15,514 nt of DNA from Nitratidesulfovibrio sp044433065 (GTDB lineage: Bacteria; Desulfobacterota; Desulfovibrionia; Desulfovibrionales; Desulfovibrionaceae): positions 1 to 15,514 of the forward strand of contig JAWXUA010000060.1 in assembly GCA_044433065.1 (NCBI GenBank), in the 5' to 3' direction. The position numbers and the translations under genes are program-made. The notes under the pieces were generated by a model. The model was not told the origin of the DNA. It searched no databases and saw nothing but the letters and a program-made list of their open reading frames with translations. Numbering within the stretch: position 1 is the first letter of the stretch; the number at the start of each line of letters is the position of its first letter. Positions 7,135 to 14,890 of this stretch are shown in pieces.

Positions 7135-9729
7135 ATGAATACTTCTGGTAGGAAAACAAAATCTTTTGTCATTGCATGTGCTTTGTCCCTTATGACGGCA
7201 CTCGTTCTTTTTAGTGTCCTTGTTTTATCATCCTTGCACAAGCAATACTATGAAGATGCCATAGCTTTGGATACCTTTGTATCCTCTCGCTTTGCAAATA
7301 CGCTTTCTCGTTCAGCAAAGTTTGGTATTTCTCCTAAAAGATTACATGACCTAACAGAACAAGTTGCAGTATACCAAGAGACATCTAATGCATATCGCAC
7401 GGTTATCCTAGATAAAAACTGTGATATTATTACGCAGCACAATTACGACAACACACACTTTGTATTCCCACAAGAGCTGAAAGAGAGCACAACAAAGACT
7501 TTGTACTTTGAAGAAGGCGACACAACATGGATTGCTCACCCTGTGCTTGGCCAAAAGAAGTACCTGTTCCAAGCAGCTCATGGTGACAAACGCATTGCAA
7601 GCCCCCTAGAAGGCAAAATTGCTGTTGACCCAGAGAATACCATTGAAGGCTATGTATTGCATGGCATTGAGACAAGTTCTTTCACTGCAACTCTTAAGGA
7701 ACTTGTCTACAATAATGTGTATTACCTTGCTGGCATTGGCTTATCGGCCACTCTTTTACTGTGCCTGCTTGTGCACTATGTCATGTCTTCTGAGACAATA
7801 CAGAGCAAGAGCTATAAAAAAGTCTACATGTACGTAGCCATGTTCATTCCTTTCCTGCTTGCACAAGGCATCTTTATGGCGACGTTGTACACGCCTATGC
7901 GAGCAATGCAAGAGACAAGCATGGTGAATATGGCATCGCAACTGGGCAATCAAATCGCCAGCGATATCTCCCGCTTGCATCGGCTCGGTATCCGATTGCA
8001 GGATGTCCCCGATGCCAAGATCTATTTTAAAAAAATTCAGGAGCGGTTCCACTGGAATACCGCTGTCCACATCAATGAAGAAGGGGCTGAAATCAACATT
8101 GTAAACCCCTATTATATCGAAACAATCCTTGGCAAAAGAGAACTAAAAGAACAGAATTTAATACGCTTTGAAACTGAGATTGCCAACAATATCAGAGCTA
8201 CTGAGGAAAAGCCTCTCGCTGGCTTTGCGAGTATTTCTAGCATGGTCAAGGCTACCCCAGATATATCCATTGCTCACAATGCACAACAGCAAAGTCTTGT
8301 CACTGTATATATCTCCAAAGAGTCTTTACAGGACAGTCTCATCAGCATCCTTTTGGACATTTTGACGATTACCGTCATTACTCTGATATTCTTAGTTGAG
8401 TTTATTGCTGTTATTTTCATGTATGATGAGTCTGTATTGCAGAAAAAAACCGCAGTACAAGAGAGTCTACATTCTCAAGAAACAACAAAGACCTCTGTTT
8501 TCCACAACGCATACATCATACGTACAATAGCCTTTGCCATGTTCTTTGGCGTCTTCCTTTCCATTTCCTTCATTCCATTGCGCATGGCAGAAATCAGCCC
8601 AAGCCTGTTTGGTCTGTCCAAGGACGTGAGCATGAGCTTGCCTGTGTCCATGGAAATGTTCTGTGCTGGTCTTGCCATCGTCATGGGCGGCGTTGTTGCT
8701 GACAAATATGGGTGGCGTCCCATCCTTTTGGCCGGCTCTGCCTTTGTAGCCCTTGGCAGCTTTGCCAGTGCCTTTTTTGATAGTGCATTGCTCTTTTTGG
8801 GCGCACGATGCCTTGCTGGCTTTGGCTATGGCGGCGTGAATTTGTCCATACAACTCTTTGTTTTTGATAGAAGTAATCCAGAACAGCGCGCGCAAAGCAT
8901 CGCCTCCATGCTTGCTGGTGCCTATGCTGGCCTTTTGTGCGGCAGTGCCTTTGGTGGCCTCATTGCCGACCGTTTGGGCTATTCTGCAACCTTCTATGTG
9001 GCGTGCCTCATTATGCTGAGCACTTGCCTTGTACTGGCAAAACATCTGCCTAAACAGGACCTTAGCAAGCTTCAAGCCTCAAAAAGCGCAGAGAAAAAAG
9101 AACGCTTCTCCTTGGCTGACCTCAAATACTTCTTCACCAATATCCCCATGCTTGGCCTGCTGATGATGAATATCGTACCGTGCGCCTTCGCCACCGTATG
9201 CCTATTCAACTATTACATCCCTGTATCGCTCCACGCTGCGAATGCAAGCACAGCTGACATTGGCCGTGTATCCATGTTCTACTGCCTCATTGTCATCTAT
9301 CTTGGCCCTGTCCTAGGACGCATCATTGACAGAAGTGCAAGCAAAATCAGTGCTGCAAAAGGCATAAGCCCTGTTGCTCTATGGCTTTTTGTAGCTGGCA
9401 TTGCATGTGTTATCTCTATTGCCATTTTCAGCCTATCTACTTCTATATCTATGGCTATTCTTGGCATTATTATACTTGGTATATGCAACTCTATTGCATT
9501 CAGCGCACAAGGCACCTATGCCCTATCCTTACCTATTGTGGACACATTTGGCCAAGGTAAAGTTGTGGCAAGTTACAATCTCGCTGAACGTGTAGGACAA
9601 GTGTTAGGCCCCATTTGCCTTGCTGTTATGATTGCATCTCTTGGTGCTCAAATCTCATTACAGCTTTTAGCTGGCATTACGCTTGCCATGACAGTGCTTT
9701 TTGCAATCAGTGCCAAGGTAAAACAATGA
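7135..9729 (+). CDS. MFS transporter fused to two N-terminal extracytoplasmic sensor-like domains
   Basis: This 864-residue membrane protein is about twice the length of a normal MFS carrier. Visible order: TM1 at 13-33, a periplasmic domain of about 160 residues (34-196), TM2 at 197-217, TM3 at about 232-250, a second periplasmic domain (251-401), TM4 at 402-429, a short linker, then about twelve helices from 462 to 860. The MFS part carries motif A, GGVVADKYGWRP (518-529), and its echo GGLIADRLGY (607-616). The N-terminal layout resembles Cache-type receptors, but no HAMP, kinase or methyl-accepting domain follows; the output appears to be the transporter itself. It lies 48 bp after the binding protein and 29 bp before the next gene, so all three are probably one operon. 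The substrate is unknown. The start lacks a strong Shine-Dalgarno sequence (AAAAAGAGA at 7117-7125). Confidence 0.85.
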   Translation: MNTSGRKTKSFVIACALSLMTALVLFSVLVLSSLHKQYYEDAIALDTFVSSRFANTLSRSAKFGISPKRLHDLTEQVAVYQETSNAYRTVILDKNCDIITQHNYDNTHFVFPQELKESTTKTLYFEEGDTTWIAHPVLGQKKYLFQAAHGDKRIASPLEGKIAVDPENTIEGYVLHGIETSSFTATLKELVYNNVYYLAGIGLSATLLLCLLVHYVMSSETIQSKSYKKVYMYVAMFIPFLLAQGIFMATLYTPMRAMQETSMVNMASQLGNQIASDISRLHRLGIRLQDVPDAKIYFKKIQERFHWNTAVHINEEGAEINIVNPYYIETILGKRELKEQNLIRFETEIANNIRATEEKPLAGFASISSMVKATPDISIAHNAQQQSLVTVYISKESLQDSLISILLDILTITVITLIFLVEFIAVIFMYDESVLQKKTAVQESLHSQETTKTSVFHNAYIIRTIAFAMFFGVFLSISFIPLRMAEISPSLFGLSKDVSMSLPVSMEMFCAGLAIVMGGVVADKYGWRPILLAGSAFVALGSFASAFFDSALLFLGARCLAGFGYGGVNLSIQLFVFDRSNPEQRAQSIASMLAGAYAGLLCGSAFGGLIADRLGYSATFYVACLIMLSTCLVLAKHLPKQDLSKLQASKSAEKKERFSLADLKYFFTNIPMLGLLMMNIVPCAFATVCLFNYYIPVSLHAANASTADIGRVSMFYCLIVIYLGPVLGRIIDRSASKISAAKGISPVALWLFVAGIACVISIAIFSLSTSISMAILGIIILGICNSIAFSAQGTYALSLPIVDTFGQGKVVASYNLAERVGQVLGPICLAVMIASLGAQISLQLLAGITLAMTVLFAISAKVKQ

Positions 9730-9758
9730 TAGTGCGCACATGATAGGAGTGTATTGCT

Positions 9759-11294
9759 ATGTTTAAAGGCGTGCAATATCAAAAATATAACCATACTTTT
9801 CAAGAGCTTTTCAACGCGTTCCCATATTTACCAAATCGCTTAGAGTCATGGCTTGGCAAAAGTATTGGTGAGCTGAGCCACGCCTTTACTCAGCCTACGC
9901 CTTTTACGCTGTCCACAACGGCCCAAAATGCCCTTGCCTCCATGGTTACGCCAGTTATGGGCAATGCCGTTGCCCACAAGCTTGTGCAGAGCTTAGAAGC
10001 GTCATCGCGCATCATGGCTACCCACCACCTTGGCATCGATTGTCTTGCTGAACAGGTGCAAGCATTGCATTTTCTGGAATTGCAAAAGCTTTTGCAAACT
10101 CCTGAAATCATAACAACTATTCCTGTTTTGGCATGCGCTGGTGTTCCCATGCAGAGCTACAGTTATCCGCGTGGCCTCATGCTTGGTCGCAAGAGTGCAC
10201 AGGGTCATCCTATTCGCTATCCCCTTTTTCCAAGCGCGAAGCAAAATACCCTTGTCTTGGCCGCACCAGCTTTGCATAAGAATGGCGTGCTGAAAATCGT
10301 AAATAAGTGGGATGCAAGCCTTGTGTCGGCGCACGAGTGGCAGGTCATGCAGAGCATTGTCCACGACATTATTTTGCACGATGATTGCCTTGGCTTAGCA
10401 AACTTTAGCCAGCAAGCCATGTATATTAATGGAAAAATCTTTCAGGCCATCTACCCTGATAATCCCAATACCCACGCCGTCTATCTCAATCTTGAGGAGC
10501 TGGCCACAAAGCTTGTGCTCGCAGACTTGCAAGACCCAAGCAGCGTTCTCTCCACGCTCTTCTTCCAAAAGGCTTGTCGCGACCGTATCTTAGAAGAACT
10601 CACGGATACGCGTGCCTGTTGGTCTGAGTTAGCAAAGAGTGGCCAAACACTTGAAAGAACAGGAAAAAATGGCACCATATTCTTCTGGGCCATTGATGAA
10701 CAAGGGCGCCGCATTCCTCTTTGCTTGCAAGAAAATCCCGACCGCTTAGTCTATGGTGACCTCTCCATTGCCCTGACCGCTGAGGACCTGAGTGCGGCTT
10801 TGCAACAGGGGCTCATCTATCCTAGCCTGTATACAGCCTTTGTAAGCTTGCATTTACAACACAATCTGGCTTGCTGTGGCGGCCTGTATATGACGAAGTA
10901 CCTGCCAGACATGCTTGAAACCACTGCTTCTGTACTGCAAAATCACTGCGACATACTGCAATTTTCCACACATTGCCGGCTTGGATCTGGGGTTACCAGC
11001 GTCAAAACTCTTGCAGAGCCTCCGCTAAGCGAGCCATGCAGTTGTGGGCACAGCACTTCCACGCACGATACAGAGCACAACAACTATATCCCATCTGGCA
11101 GCATTGAAATCATTGCTCATGGTGGTATCAAGCAAGAACACCTTCAAGCCATAGCGAACCTTATATACGATGATATGCTTCCAACGCACTTAGCTGAATG
11201 GACTTTTTTGCATATTCCTGAAATACGAAAGAAACAAGATATGCTCAATACATTTACGCTGCTCTCGAAAAATGACAGCTGCATCTACCTCTAG
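9759..11294 (+). CDS. Unrecognised 511-residue soluble protein, third gene of the cassette
   Basis: I do not recognise this protein. It has no signal peptide or membrane segment and is probably cytoplasmic. Likely conserved patches by composition are ATHHLGIDCLAEQ (87-99), PVLACAGVPMQSYSYPRGLM (122-141), VLAAPALHKNGVLKIVNKW (166-184), FFQKACRDRI (268-277) and NLACCGGLYMTKYLPDM (369-385). A Cys/His cluster, C427, C429, H431, H436 and H440, could bind metal. The His pair, Cys residues and PRGL motif suggest an enzyme rather than a structural protein, but no fold can be named. It starts 29 bp after the sensor-MFS gene with TAGGAG at 9744-9749 and precedes the operon terminator, so it presumably makes or modifies the compound handled by the two upstream proteins (inference). 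Confidence 0.8.
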   Translation: MFKGVQYQKYNHTFQELFNAFPYLPNRLESWLGKSIGELSHAFTQPTPFTLSTTAQNALASMVTPVMGNAVAHKLVQSLEASSRIMATHHLGIDCLAEQVQALHFLELQKLLQTPEIITTIPVLACAGVPMQSYSYPRGLMLGRKSAQGHPIRYPLFPSAKQNTLVLAAPALHKNGVLKIVNKWDASLVSAHEWQVMQSIVHDIILHDDCLGLANFSQQAMYINGKIFQAIYPDNPNTHAVYLNLEELATKLVLADLQDPSSVLSTLFFQKACRDRILEELTDTRACWSELAKSGQTLERTGKNGTIFFWAIDEQGRRIPLCLQENPDRLVYGDLSIALTAEDLSAALQQGLIYPSLYTAFVSLHLQHNLACCGGLYMTKYLPDMLETTASVLQNHCDILQFSTHCRLGSGVTSVKTLAEPPLSEPCSCGHSTSTHDTEHNNYIPSGSIEIIAHGGIKQEHLQAIANLIYDDMLPTHLAEWTFLHIPEIRKKQDMLNTFTLLSKNDSCIYL

Positions 11295-11325
11295 GGTGTG
11301 TCTCATTTCCTACCCACAAATGCAC

Positions 11326-11355
11326 AAAGACCTGCCAAACGACAGGTCTTTTTTT
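11326..11355 (+). terminator. Rho-independent terminator of the cassette
   Basis: AAAGACCTG (11326-11334) pairs perfectly with CAGGTCTTT (11343-11351) around an 8-base loop and runs into seven T residues at 11349-11355. It lies 31 bases after the stop of the 511-residue protein. Read on the other strand only three T residues follow the stem, so it acts mainly for the rightward operon. Confidence 0.93.
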
Positions 11356-11391
11356 ATTGGTCATCAATCCCATACTTCGTAAAGAGGCGCT

Positions 11392-12369
11392 CTACCGTTG
11401 GCAACACTCACAAAAAACCGTGGTACGTCCTACAATCTTGGCTGTGGTCAAAGGCGTCTGGCATGCCGTGCAGGTTTGGCCCGAGCGACCATACACATGA
11501 AAACAGTTCTGGAAGGCCCCAGCATTGCCATGGGCATCGCGATAGTCACGGATAGAACTCCCACACTCGGCAATGGATTGGAGAAGGACCGCTTGCAAGG
11601 CAGCATGCAGCCGCACAAGCTTAGCATGGGGCACGTCGTGACCTTTGGCATTGGGATGGATGCCTGCGCTGAACAAAGCTTCGTCCGCATAAATATTGCC
11701 CACACCTGCAATGATGTGCTGGTCAAGTAAGAGGGCCTTCATGCCACGTCGGCCTTGCATACGGCGGCAAAAATCGTCAACGCTGATGTCTAGCGGCTCT
11801 GGACCTAACTGCACCCAAAATGGCCATAGATTGAGGCTTTCGCGTGAAAAAAGACGGACGTAGCCAAAGGTTCTGGCATCATCAAAAAAGAGTTGGCTTG
11901 TGGATTGGTTCTGGTCTTGAAGTCGAAAAGCCACGCGCGTATGCTTGTTGGCCTGTGCGTGCTCATGGTAGATAAAAAGGCGGCCCGTCATTTTGAGGTG
12001 GAAAGCCATGCCTATAATGCCCGTATTCGCGCCTGTGCCCGTATTCGCGCCTGTGCCCGTCACGCCCATGCCCGTATTCGCACCTGTGCCCGTAATGGAC
12101 TCTGTGCGCCCCTGTTCCTCTTGAAAATGCTCTTCTTGAAAGCACTCTTCTTGAAAATACTCTTCTTGAAAATATATGATAAGCAATTTACCACGCCGCC
12201 CTACTTCCTTGATGACGCGGCCTGCAACAGCAGCTTCGAACGTGGATTTCTCTGCCCATTCACCCTCTGGGGTTTTCGCAAGAAAGACCTTTGCCTCTAT
12301 GATGCTTCGCCCTATGAGGGATGACCGTAGACCTCGGGCAATGGTTTCGACTTCTGGCAGCTCTGGCAT
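11392..12369 (-). CDS. mutM: Formamidopyrimidine-DNA glycosylase (Fpg/MutM) with repeat insertion
   Basis: MutM removes oxidised purines such as 8-oxoguanine and cleaves the abasic site. The start is set at 12369 so the protein begins MPELPEVETIARGL, leaving Pro2 as the catalytic N-terminus; the frame is open 12 codons further upstream, but that would bury Pro2. Other expected elements are RRGK (K61), HLKMTGRLF with void-filling M127, RTF (R166 and F168), the helix-two-turn-helix GVGNIYADEALFSAGIHP (222-239), and a zinc finger with C300, C303, C320 and C323. At 325 residues it is about 50 longer than usual. The excess is residues 66-117, four FQEE-type 5-residue repeats and then TGTGANTG-type repeats, placed in the turn between LLIIYF and MAFHLKMTGR. 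All catalytic parts remain, so it is probably active. It is convergent with the cassette. Confidence 0.95.
   Translation of the reverse strand: MPELPEVETIARGLRSSLIGRSIIEAKVFLAKTPEGEWAEKSTFEAAVAGRVIKEVGRRGKLLIIYFQEEYFQEECFQEEHFQEEQGRTESITGTGANTGMGVTGTGANTGTGANTGIIGMAFHLKMTGRLFIYHEHAQANKHTRVAFRLQDQNQSTSQLFFDDARTFGYVRLFSRESLNLWPFWVQLGPEPLDISVDDFCRRMQGRRGMKALLLDQHIIAGVGNIYADEALFSAGIHPNAKGHDVPHAKLVRLHAALQAVLLQSIAECGSSIRDYRDAHGNAGAFQNCFHVYGRSGQTCTACQTPLTTAKIVGRTTVFCECCQR
12019..12093. repeat. In-frame 18-bp tandem repeat inside mutM
   Basis: The unit GCCCGTATTCGCGCCTGT (plus strand) is found at 12019-12036 and 12037-12054 without mismatch and again at 12070-12087 with one change. A partial unit and a 9-base spacer (CACGCCCAT) sit between, and another partial unit ends at 12093. 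On the coding strand it encodes the TGANTG series (residues 93-117). Because the unit is 18 bases, gain or loss keeps the reading frame. Confidence 0.9.
12115..12174. repeat. In-frame 15-bp tandem repeat inside mutM
   Basis: Four 15-base units encode YFQEE, YFQEE, CFQEE and HFQEE (residues 66-85). On the plus strand each unit is close to CTCTTCTTGAAAATA. It is unrelated in sequence to the 18-bp array 21 bases away. The result is an acidic, glutamine-rich segment followed by a Gly/Thr/Asn segment, both inserted in one surface turn. Confidence 0.9.
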
Positions 12370-12581
12370 GGTGTGCGCTCTCTTTTCCCTTTTCCCGCAA
12401 TGCAATCAGCAGGAACGCCCTATCAATCCATCCGACTGGGCAATCAACGCCACCGACCTACGAGTAATCTTTCCCAATTTGCCAGATTGACTTTCTTGGG
12501 ACCAACGTTCCCCAATCTTTCCACTCCCCCCCCCCATGCGCCGCGAACTTTCATCCAACGCCCAAAACTTCCATCGCAAAT

Positions 12582-12688
12582 AAAAAGTTTAGGAAGGGAT
12601 GGGGGTCTGGCCTGCCCGAAGGGTCCGAAGGACAGCCGTTAGGCGAGTCTTCGAGCCTTACGGATGCAGAGAGCAACGCTGGGAAGGG
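12582..12688 (-). repeat. Dispersed intergenic repeat, copy B
   Basis: This segment of about 107 bases is a roughly 90% match, by eye, to the reverse complement of 14891-14992. Its first 29 bases match the window start exactly in inverted orientation. The core contains CTGCCCGAAGGG and GTCCGAAGGAC, which on the opposite strand fold as two adjacent small hairpins with TTC loops (CCC-TTC-GGG and GTCC-TTC-GGAC). There is no ORF. With copy C it brackets 12733-14850. Confidence 0.88.
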
Positions 12689-12716
12689 AAGCCCTTTTCA
12701 AAGGGTTTCCCTTCCC
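12681..12716 (-). terminator. Long hairpin downstream of the PaaK-like gene
   Basis: GGGAAGGGAAGCCCTTT (12681-12697) pairs with AAAGGGTTTCCCTTCCC (12700-12716) over 17 positions with one G-T wobble, 16 bases beyond the end of the leftward PaaK-like gene. No clear U-tract follows, as with the hairpin at 3946-4005, with which it shares the GGGAAGGGAA arm. It is probably the 3' boundary of this transcript and overlaps the edge of repeat copy B. Confidence 0.7.
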
Positions 12717-12732
12717 CCACATAATTTCCTAT

Positions 12733-13998
12733 TTAATCCCAAATACGCTTGTCCTCGATGGGGCGGATTTGAGGTGGGAGTGTGCCTGGAGCAAGGATTT
12801 TGAGCTCTGGGCGCAGCTTAATCTTTTCGCGGAACTGGTGGAGCAGCTCGTCGTCGCGAACGAAGTTGGAGGCTTCGATGTAGAGGGTCATTTCATCGAT
12901 GCCACCTGGGTTGGTGACTTCGATTTGCCAGCGCTTGACTTCGTCGAAGCGGGCCATGACTTGTTCTACTTGGTGAGGGTAAACGAACATACCCTTGATG
13001 CGTGCTGTGGTGTCTACACGACCAACGATGTTGCCAAGTCTTGGGCTTGTGCGGCCACAGGCGCAAGGAGCGCGGTCGATGTAGGAGAGGTCACCAGTGG
13101 CAAGACGGATGAGCGGATAGGTTTTGTTGAAAGAAGTAACAACAATTTCGCCTACTTCACCATCTTTCAGGGTGATGCCTGTGTCTGGATGACAGATTTC
13201 CACGTAGCAACGGTTTGCGATGTGCAAGCCTGTTTTGTGGAAACATTCGTAACCAATGCAACCAACGTCAGCAGTGCCATAACCTTGGCGCATGACCATG
13301 TCGAACTTCTTTTCAAGCTGGCTGCGCATCTTTTCAGAGAGACGTTCACCAGTGACAAAAGCTACTTCGAGGAAGAGGTCACGGCGCAAATTGAGGCCCT
13401 TTTCTTCGGCCTTTTGCGCAAGGTGCATGAGATAGCTTGGCGTGCCAACGTAGCCAGCGACACGAAGCTTTTGCATGATGTCGAGCTGTGTGGTTGCGTC
13501 GGTAGGACCTGCTGGAACAACAGCACAACCGAGATTGCGCAGCGGCTCTTCAAACATGAGACCAGCTGGTGCAAGGTGGTAATTGAACGTAATTTGTGAC
13601 AGGTCACCTGGGCGGAAACCAACAGAATAGAAGGCTTCGGTGTAACCCCAGTAATCGTCTTGGCGGTCCTCTGGGTCAAAGATAGGACCAGGTGAAAGGA
13701 AGATACGCTTGAGCTCGCCAAGGTCCTTGGTCAGGAGGCCACCAAGGCGTGGTCCCATGGATTGAAGGAAGATGAGCTCTTTCTTCTTGAGAATGGGGAT
13801 GTGCTTCAAGTCGCTGAGAGTCTTAAACTTCTCAACGCTGAACTGCGCACGGTCAAAACGCTTTTTTACGTCCTCGGAATAACGGTAGGCGTAGGAAAGC
13901 AAATCTTTGAGCTGAATGAGGTAATATTGGCGGCGTTCGCTCTCGTCGAGCACTTCGCGGCGGCTGTAAATGCCTTCTGTGCGATCTTTACGCGTCAT
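12733..13998 (-). CDS. PaaK-like (phenylacetate-CoA ligase family) AMP-binding protein
   Basis: This 421-residue protein belongs to the PaaK/COG1541 branch of adenylate-forming enzymes, which activate a carboxylate as acyl-AMP and transfer it to CoA. Supporting motifs are VGTPSYLMHLAQKAEE (184-199), QGYGTADVG (238-246), TGDL (301-304), PCACGRT (311-317, the Cys cluster typical of PaaK) and RIKGMFVYPHQVE (333-345). Two canonical elements are missing. The Ser/Gly/Thr-rich ATP loop (SSGTTG-type) is replaced by LSPGPIFDPE (101-110), and the C-terminal GK before the RVxDxR-like end is replaced by PPQIRPIEDKR (408-418). It may therefore use a different substrate or not catalyse the usual reaction. 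The start at 13998 follows AGGGAG at good spacing; the frame is open 22 codons further but lacks homology there. Confidence 0.85.
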   Translation of the reverse strand: MTRKDRTEGIYSRREVLDESERRQYYLIQLKDLLSYAYRYSEDVKKRFDRAQFSVEKFKTLSDLKHIPILKKKELIFLQSMGPRLGGLLTKDLGELKRIFLSPGPIFDPEDRQDDYWGYTEAFYSVGFRPGDLSQITFNYHLAPAGLMFEEPLRNLGCAVVPAGPTDATTQLDIMQKLRVAGYVGTPSYLMHLAQKAEEKGLNLRRDLFLEVAFVTGERLSEKMRSQLEKKFDMVMRQGYGTADVGCIGYECFHKTGLHIANRCYVEICHPDTGITLKDGEVGEIVVTSFNKTYPLIRLATGDLSYIDRAPCACGRTSPRLGNIVGRVDTTARIKGMFVYPHQVEQVMARFDEVKRWQIEVTNPGGIDEMTLYIEASNFVRDDELLHQFREKIKLRPELKILAPGTLPPQIRPIEDKRIWD

Positions 13999-14034
13999 GG
14001 CAATGCTCCCTTGCAAAAATGAAAATAGGTAGCC

Positions 14035-14064
14035 ATTATGCATGGTTTTGGTGAGAAATTGCAA
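14035..14064 (-). promoter_or_regulatory. Candidate promoter of the PaaK-like gene
   Basis: On the reverse strand TTGCAA (14059-14064) and CATAAT (14035-14040) are separated by 18 bases. Transcription would begin near 14028, giving a leader of about 30 nt with the Shine-Dalgarno sequence. The boxes are good but not perfect matches to the sigma-70 consensus. Confidence 0.5.
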
Positions 14065-14277
14065 GTGTTTTTTGTGAAAGTCTGTAATTATGGCTATTTA
14101 TGCTGAGAAATGTTTTCATTTAACATAGTCATAGAATAGCCTTAGGCACTTGATGCTAATACTTTTCTGTACTAGGGTGTCTGGACTGCTATAGAGCACG
14201 CCTATTTCTGGGACCATGGCCCATCCATGTATGCAATCATTTTTCCCTTTTGAGCACTGCAAACAAACGAGGCACCA

Positions 14278-14850
14278 TTGTACGTTGGTATCCACACAGC
14301 AAGCTTGCCACAGGCTTTAGCCTCGGCCAAGCGACGCATCATATTACATACAGCCATGTACGATGGCCTTGCCAACGCGGAAATGTCTTTGGCTTTGAGT
14401 GTTGCCTTGAGTCAGCCAAGCTTTGAAAAGCTATCCATTATCACGGTGCCATTTGTATCGCGCAAGCAATGGCTCGACGAATTCTTGATGGTCTTACGTC
14501 CTGAACGGTCTTTGGCTGAGATTGAGCACGTATTCAATGCGTCGCGGGATTTTATTGTGCGCCTTGCTGTGCGGCATGAGGGCCTTGTGGAAGTGTACGA
14601 AACGCAGGCTATGCCGTGTGCGCCATGCATCATTGTGGATGACACTATTTTTTTTGGTCACTATACCCATGGTCCGGTGTCCCTCGATGCTGGCTACTGG
14701 TTCAGCGTGACAGCCCCCACAGCGCAGCTCTTTGAATGGGCCGCAGCTGGTGTGGTTCCCGATCAGGCAACGCCAAGGCAAAAGGCTTCGTTCCGCTTTG
14801 TAGCCGATTGCTACCACGCCATGAAGTCAGCAAAGCGTATGCTGTTGTGA
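14278..14850 (+). CDS. Uncharacterised 190-residue protein, possibly PLD-like fold
   Basis: I do not recognise this family with confidence. Residues 19-42 (RRIILHTAMYDGLANAEM...) and 113-143 (PCAPCIIVDDTIFFGHY... to AGYWFSV) recall the strand patterns around the halves of phospholipase D-like domains, but there is no HxKxxxxD motif, so nuclease or lipase activity is not supported. There is no signal peptide or membrane helix. Translation is predicted at TTG 14278, preceded by CGAGG at 14268-14272. The in-frame ATG at 14227 is followed by a stop after eight codons, so no upstream start is possible. The gene is divergent from the PaaK-like gene and ends 40 bp before repeat copy C. Length and codon use argue for a real gene. 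Confidence 0.65.
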   Translation: MYVGIHTASLPQALASAKRRIILHTAMYDGLANAEMSLALSVALSQPSFEKLSIITVPFVSRKQWLDEFLMVLRPERSLAEIEHVFNASRDFIVRLAVRHEGLVEVYETQAMPCAPCIIVDDTIFFGHYTHGPVSLDAGYWFSVTAPTAQLFEWAAAGVVPDQATPRQKASFRFVADCYHAMKSAKRMLL

Positions 14851-14890
14851 TTTTGCTGGGGACGAGAGGCGACTTTTGGACAAGTTTCCT

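Larger units (their letters stand above)
12370..12732. other. Gene-free region between mutM and the PaaK-like gene
   Basis: I see no supported gene here. The region contains the probable mutM promoter side (12370-12480; no clear boxes), a run of ten C residues at 12526-12535, repeat copy B at 12582-12688 and a strong hairpin at 12681-12716. Mirrored on the other strand, CATGG followed by the G run parallels the CATGGAG segment and G run that follow copy A at the window start, so the repeat may extend to about 12524. Confidence 0.55.

Noticed and set aside
12019..12174. CRISPR array
   Set aside because: The units are contiguous, 15 and 18 bp, in frame and without spacers, so they are minisatellites inside a gene.
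11893..12324. 143-codon open frame opposite mutM containing repeated ARIRACAR-like residues
   Set aside because: The repetition is only the antisense reading of the mutM tandem repeats.
12664..13599. 311-codon open frame opposite the PaaK-like gene
   Set aside because: It is antisense to a gene with clear family motifs, and its translation looks like reverse-strand noise.
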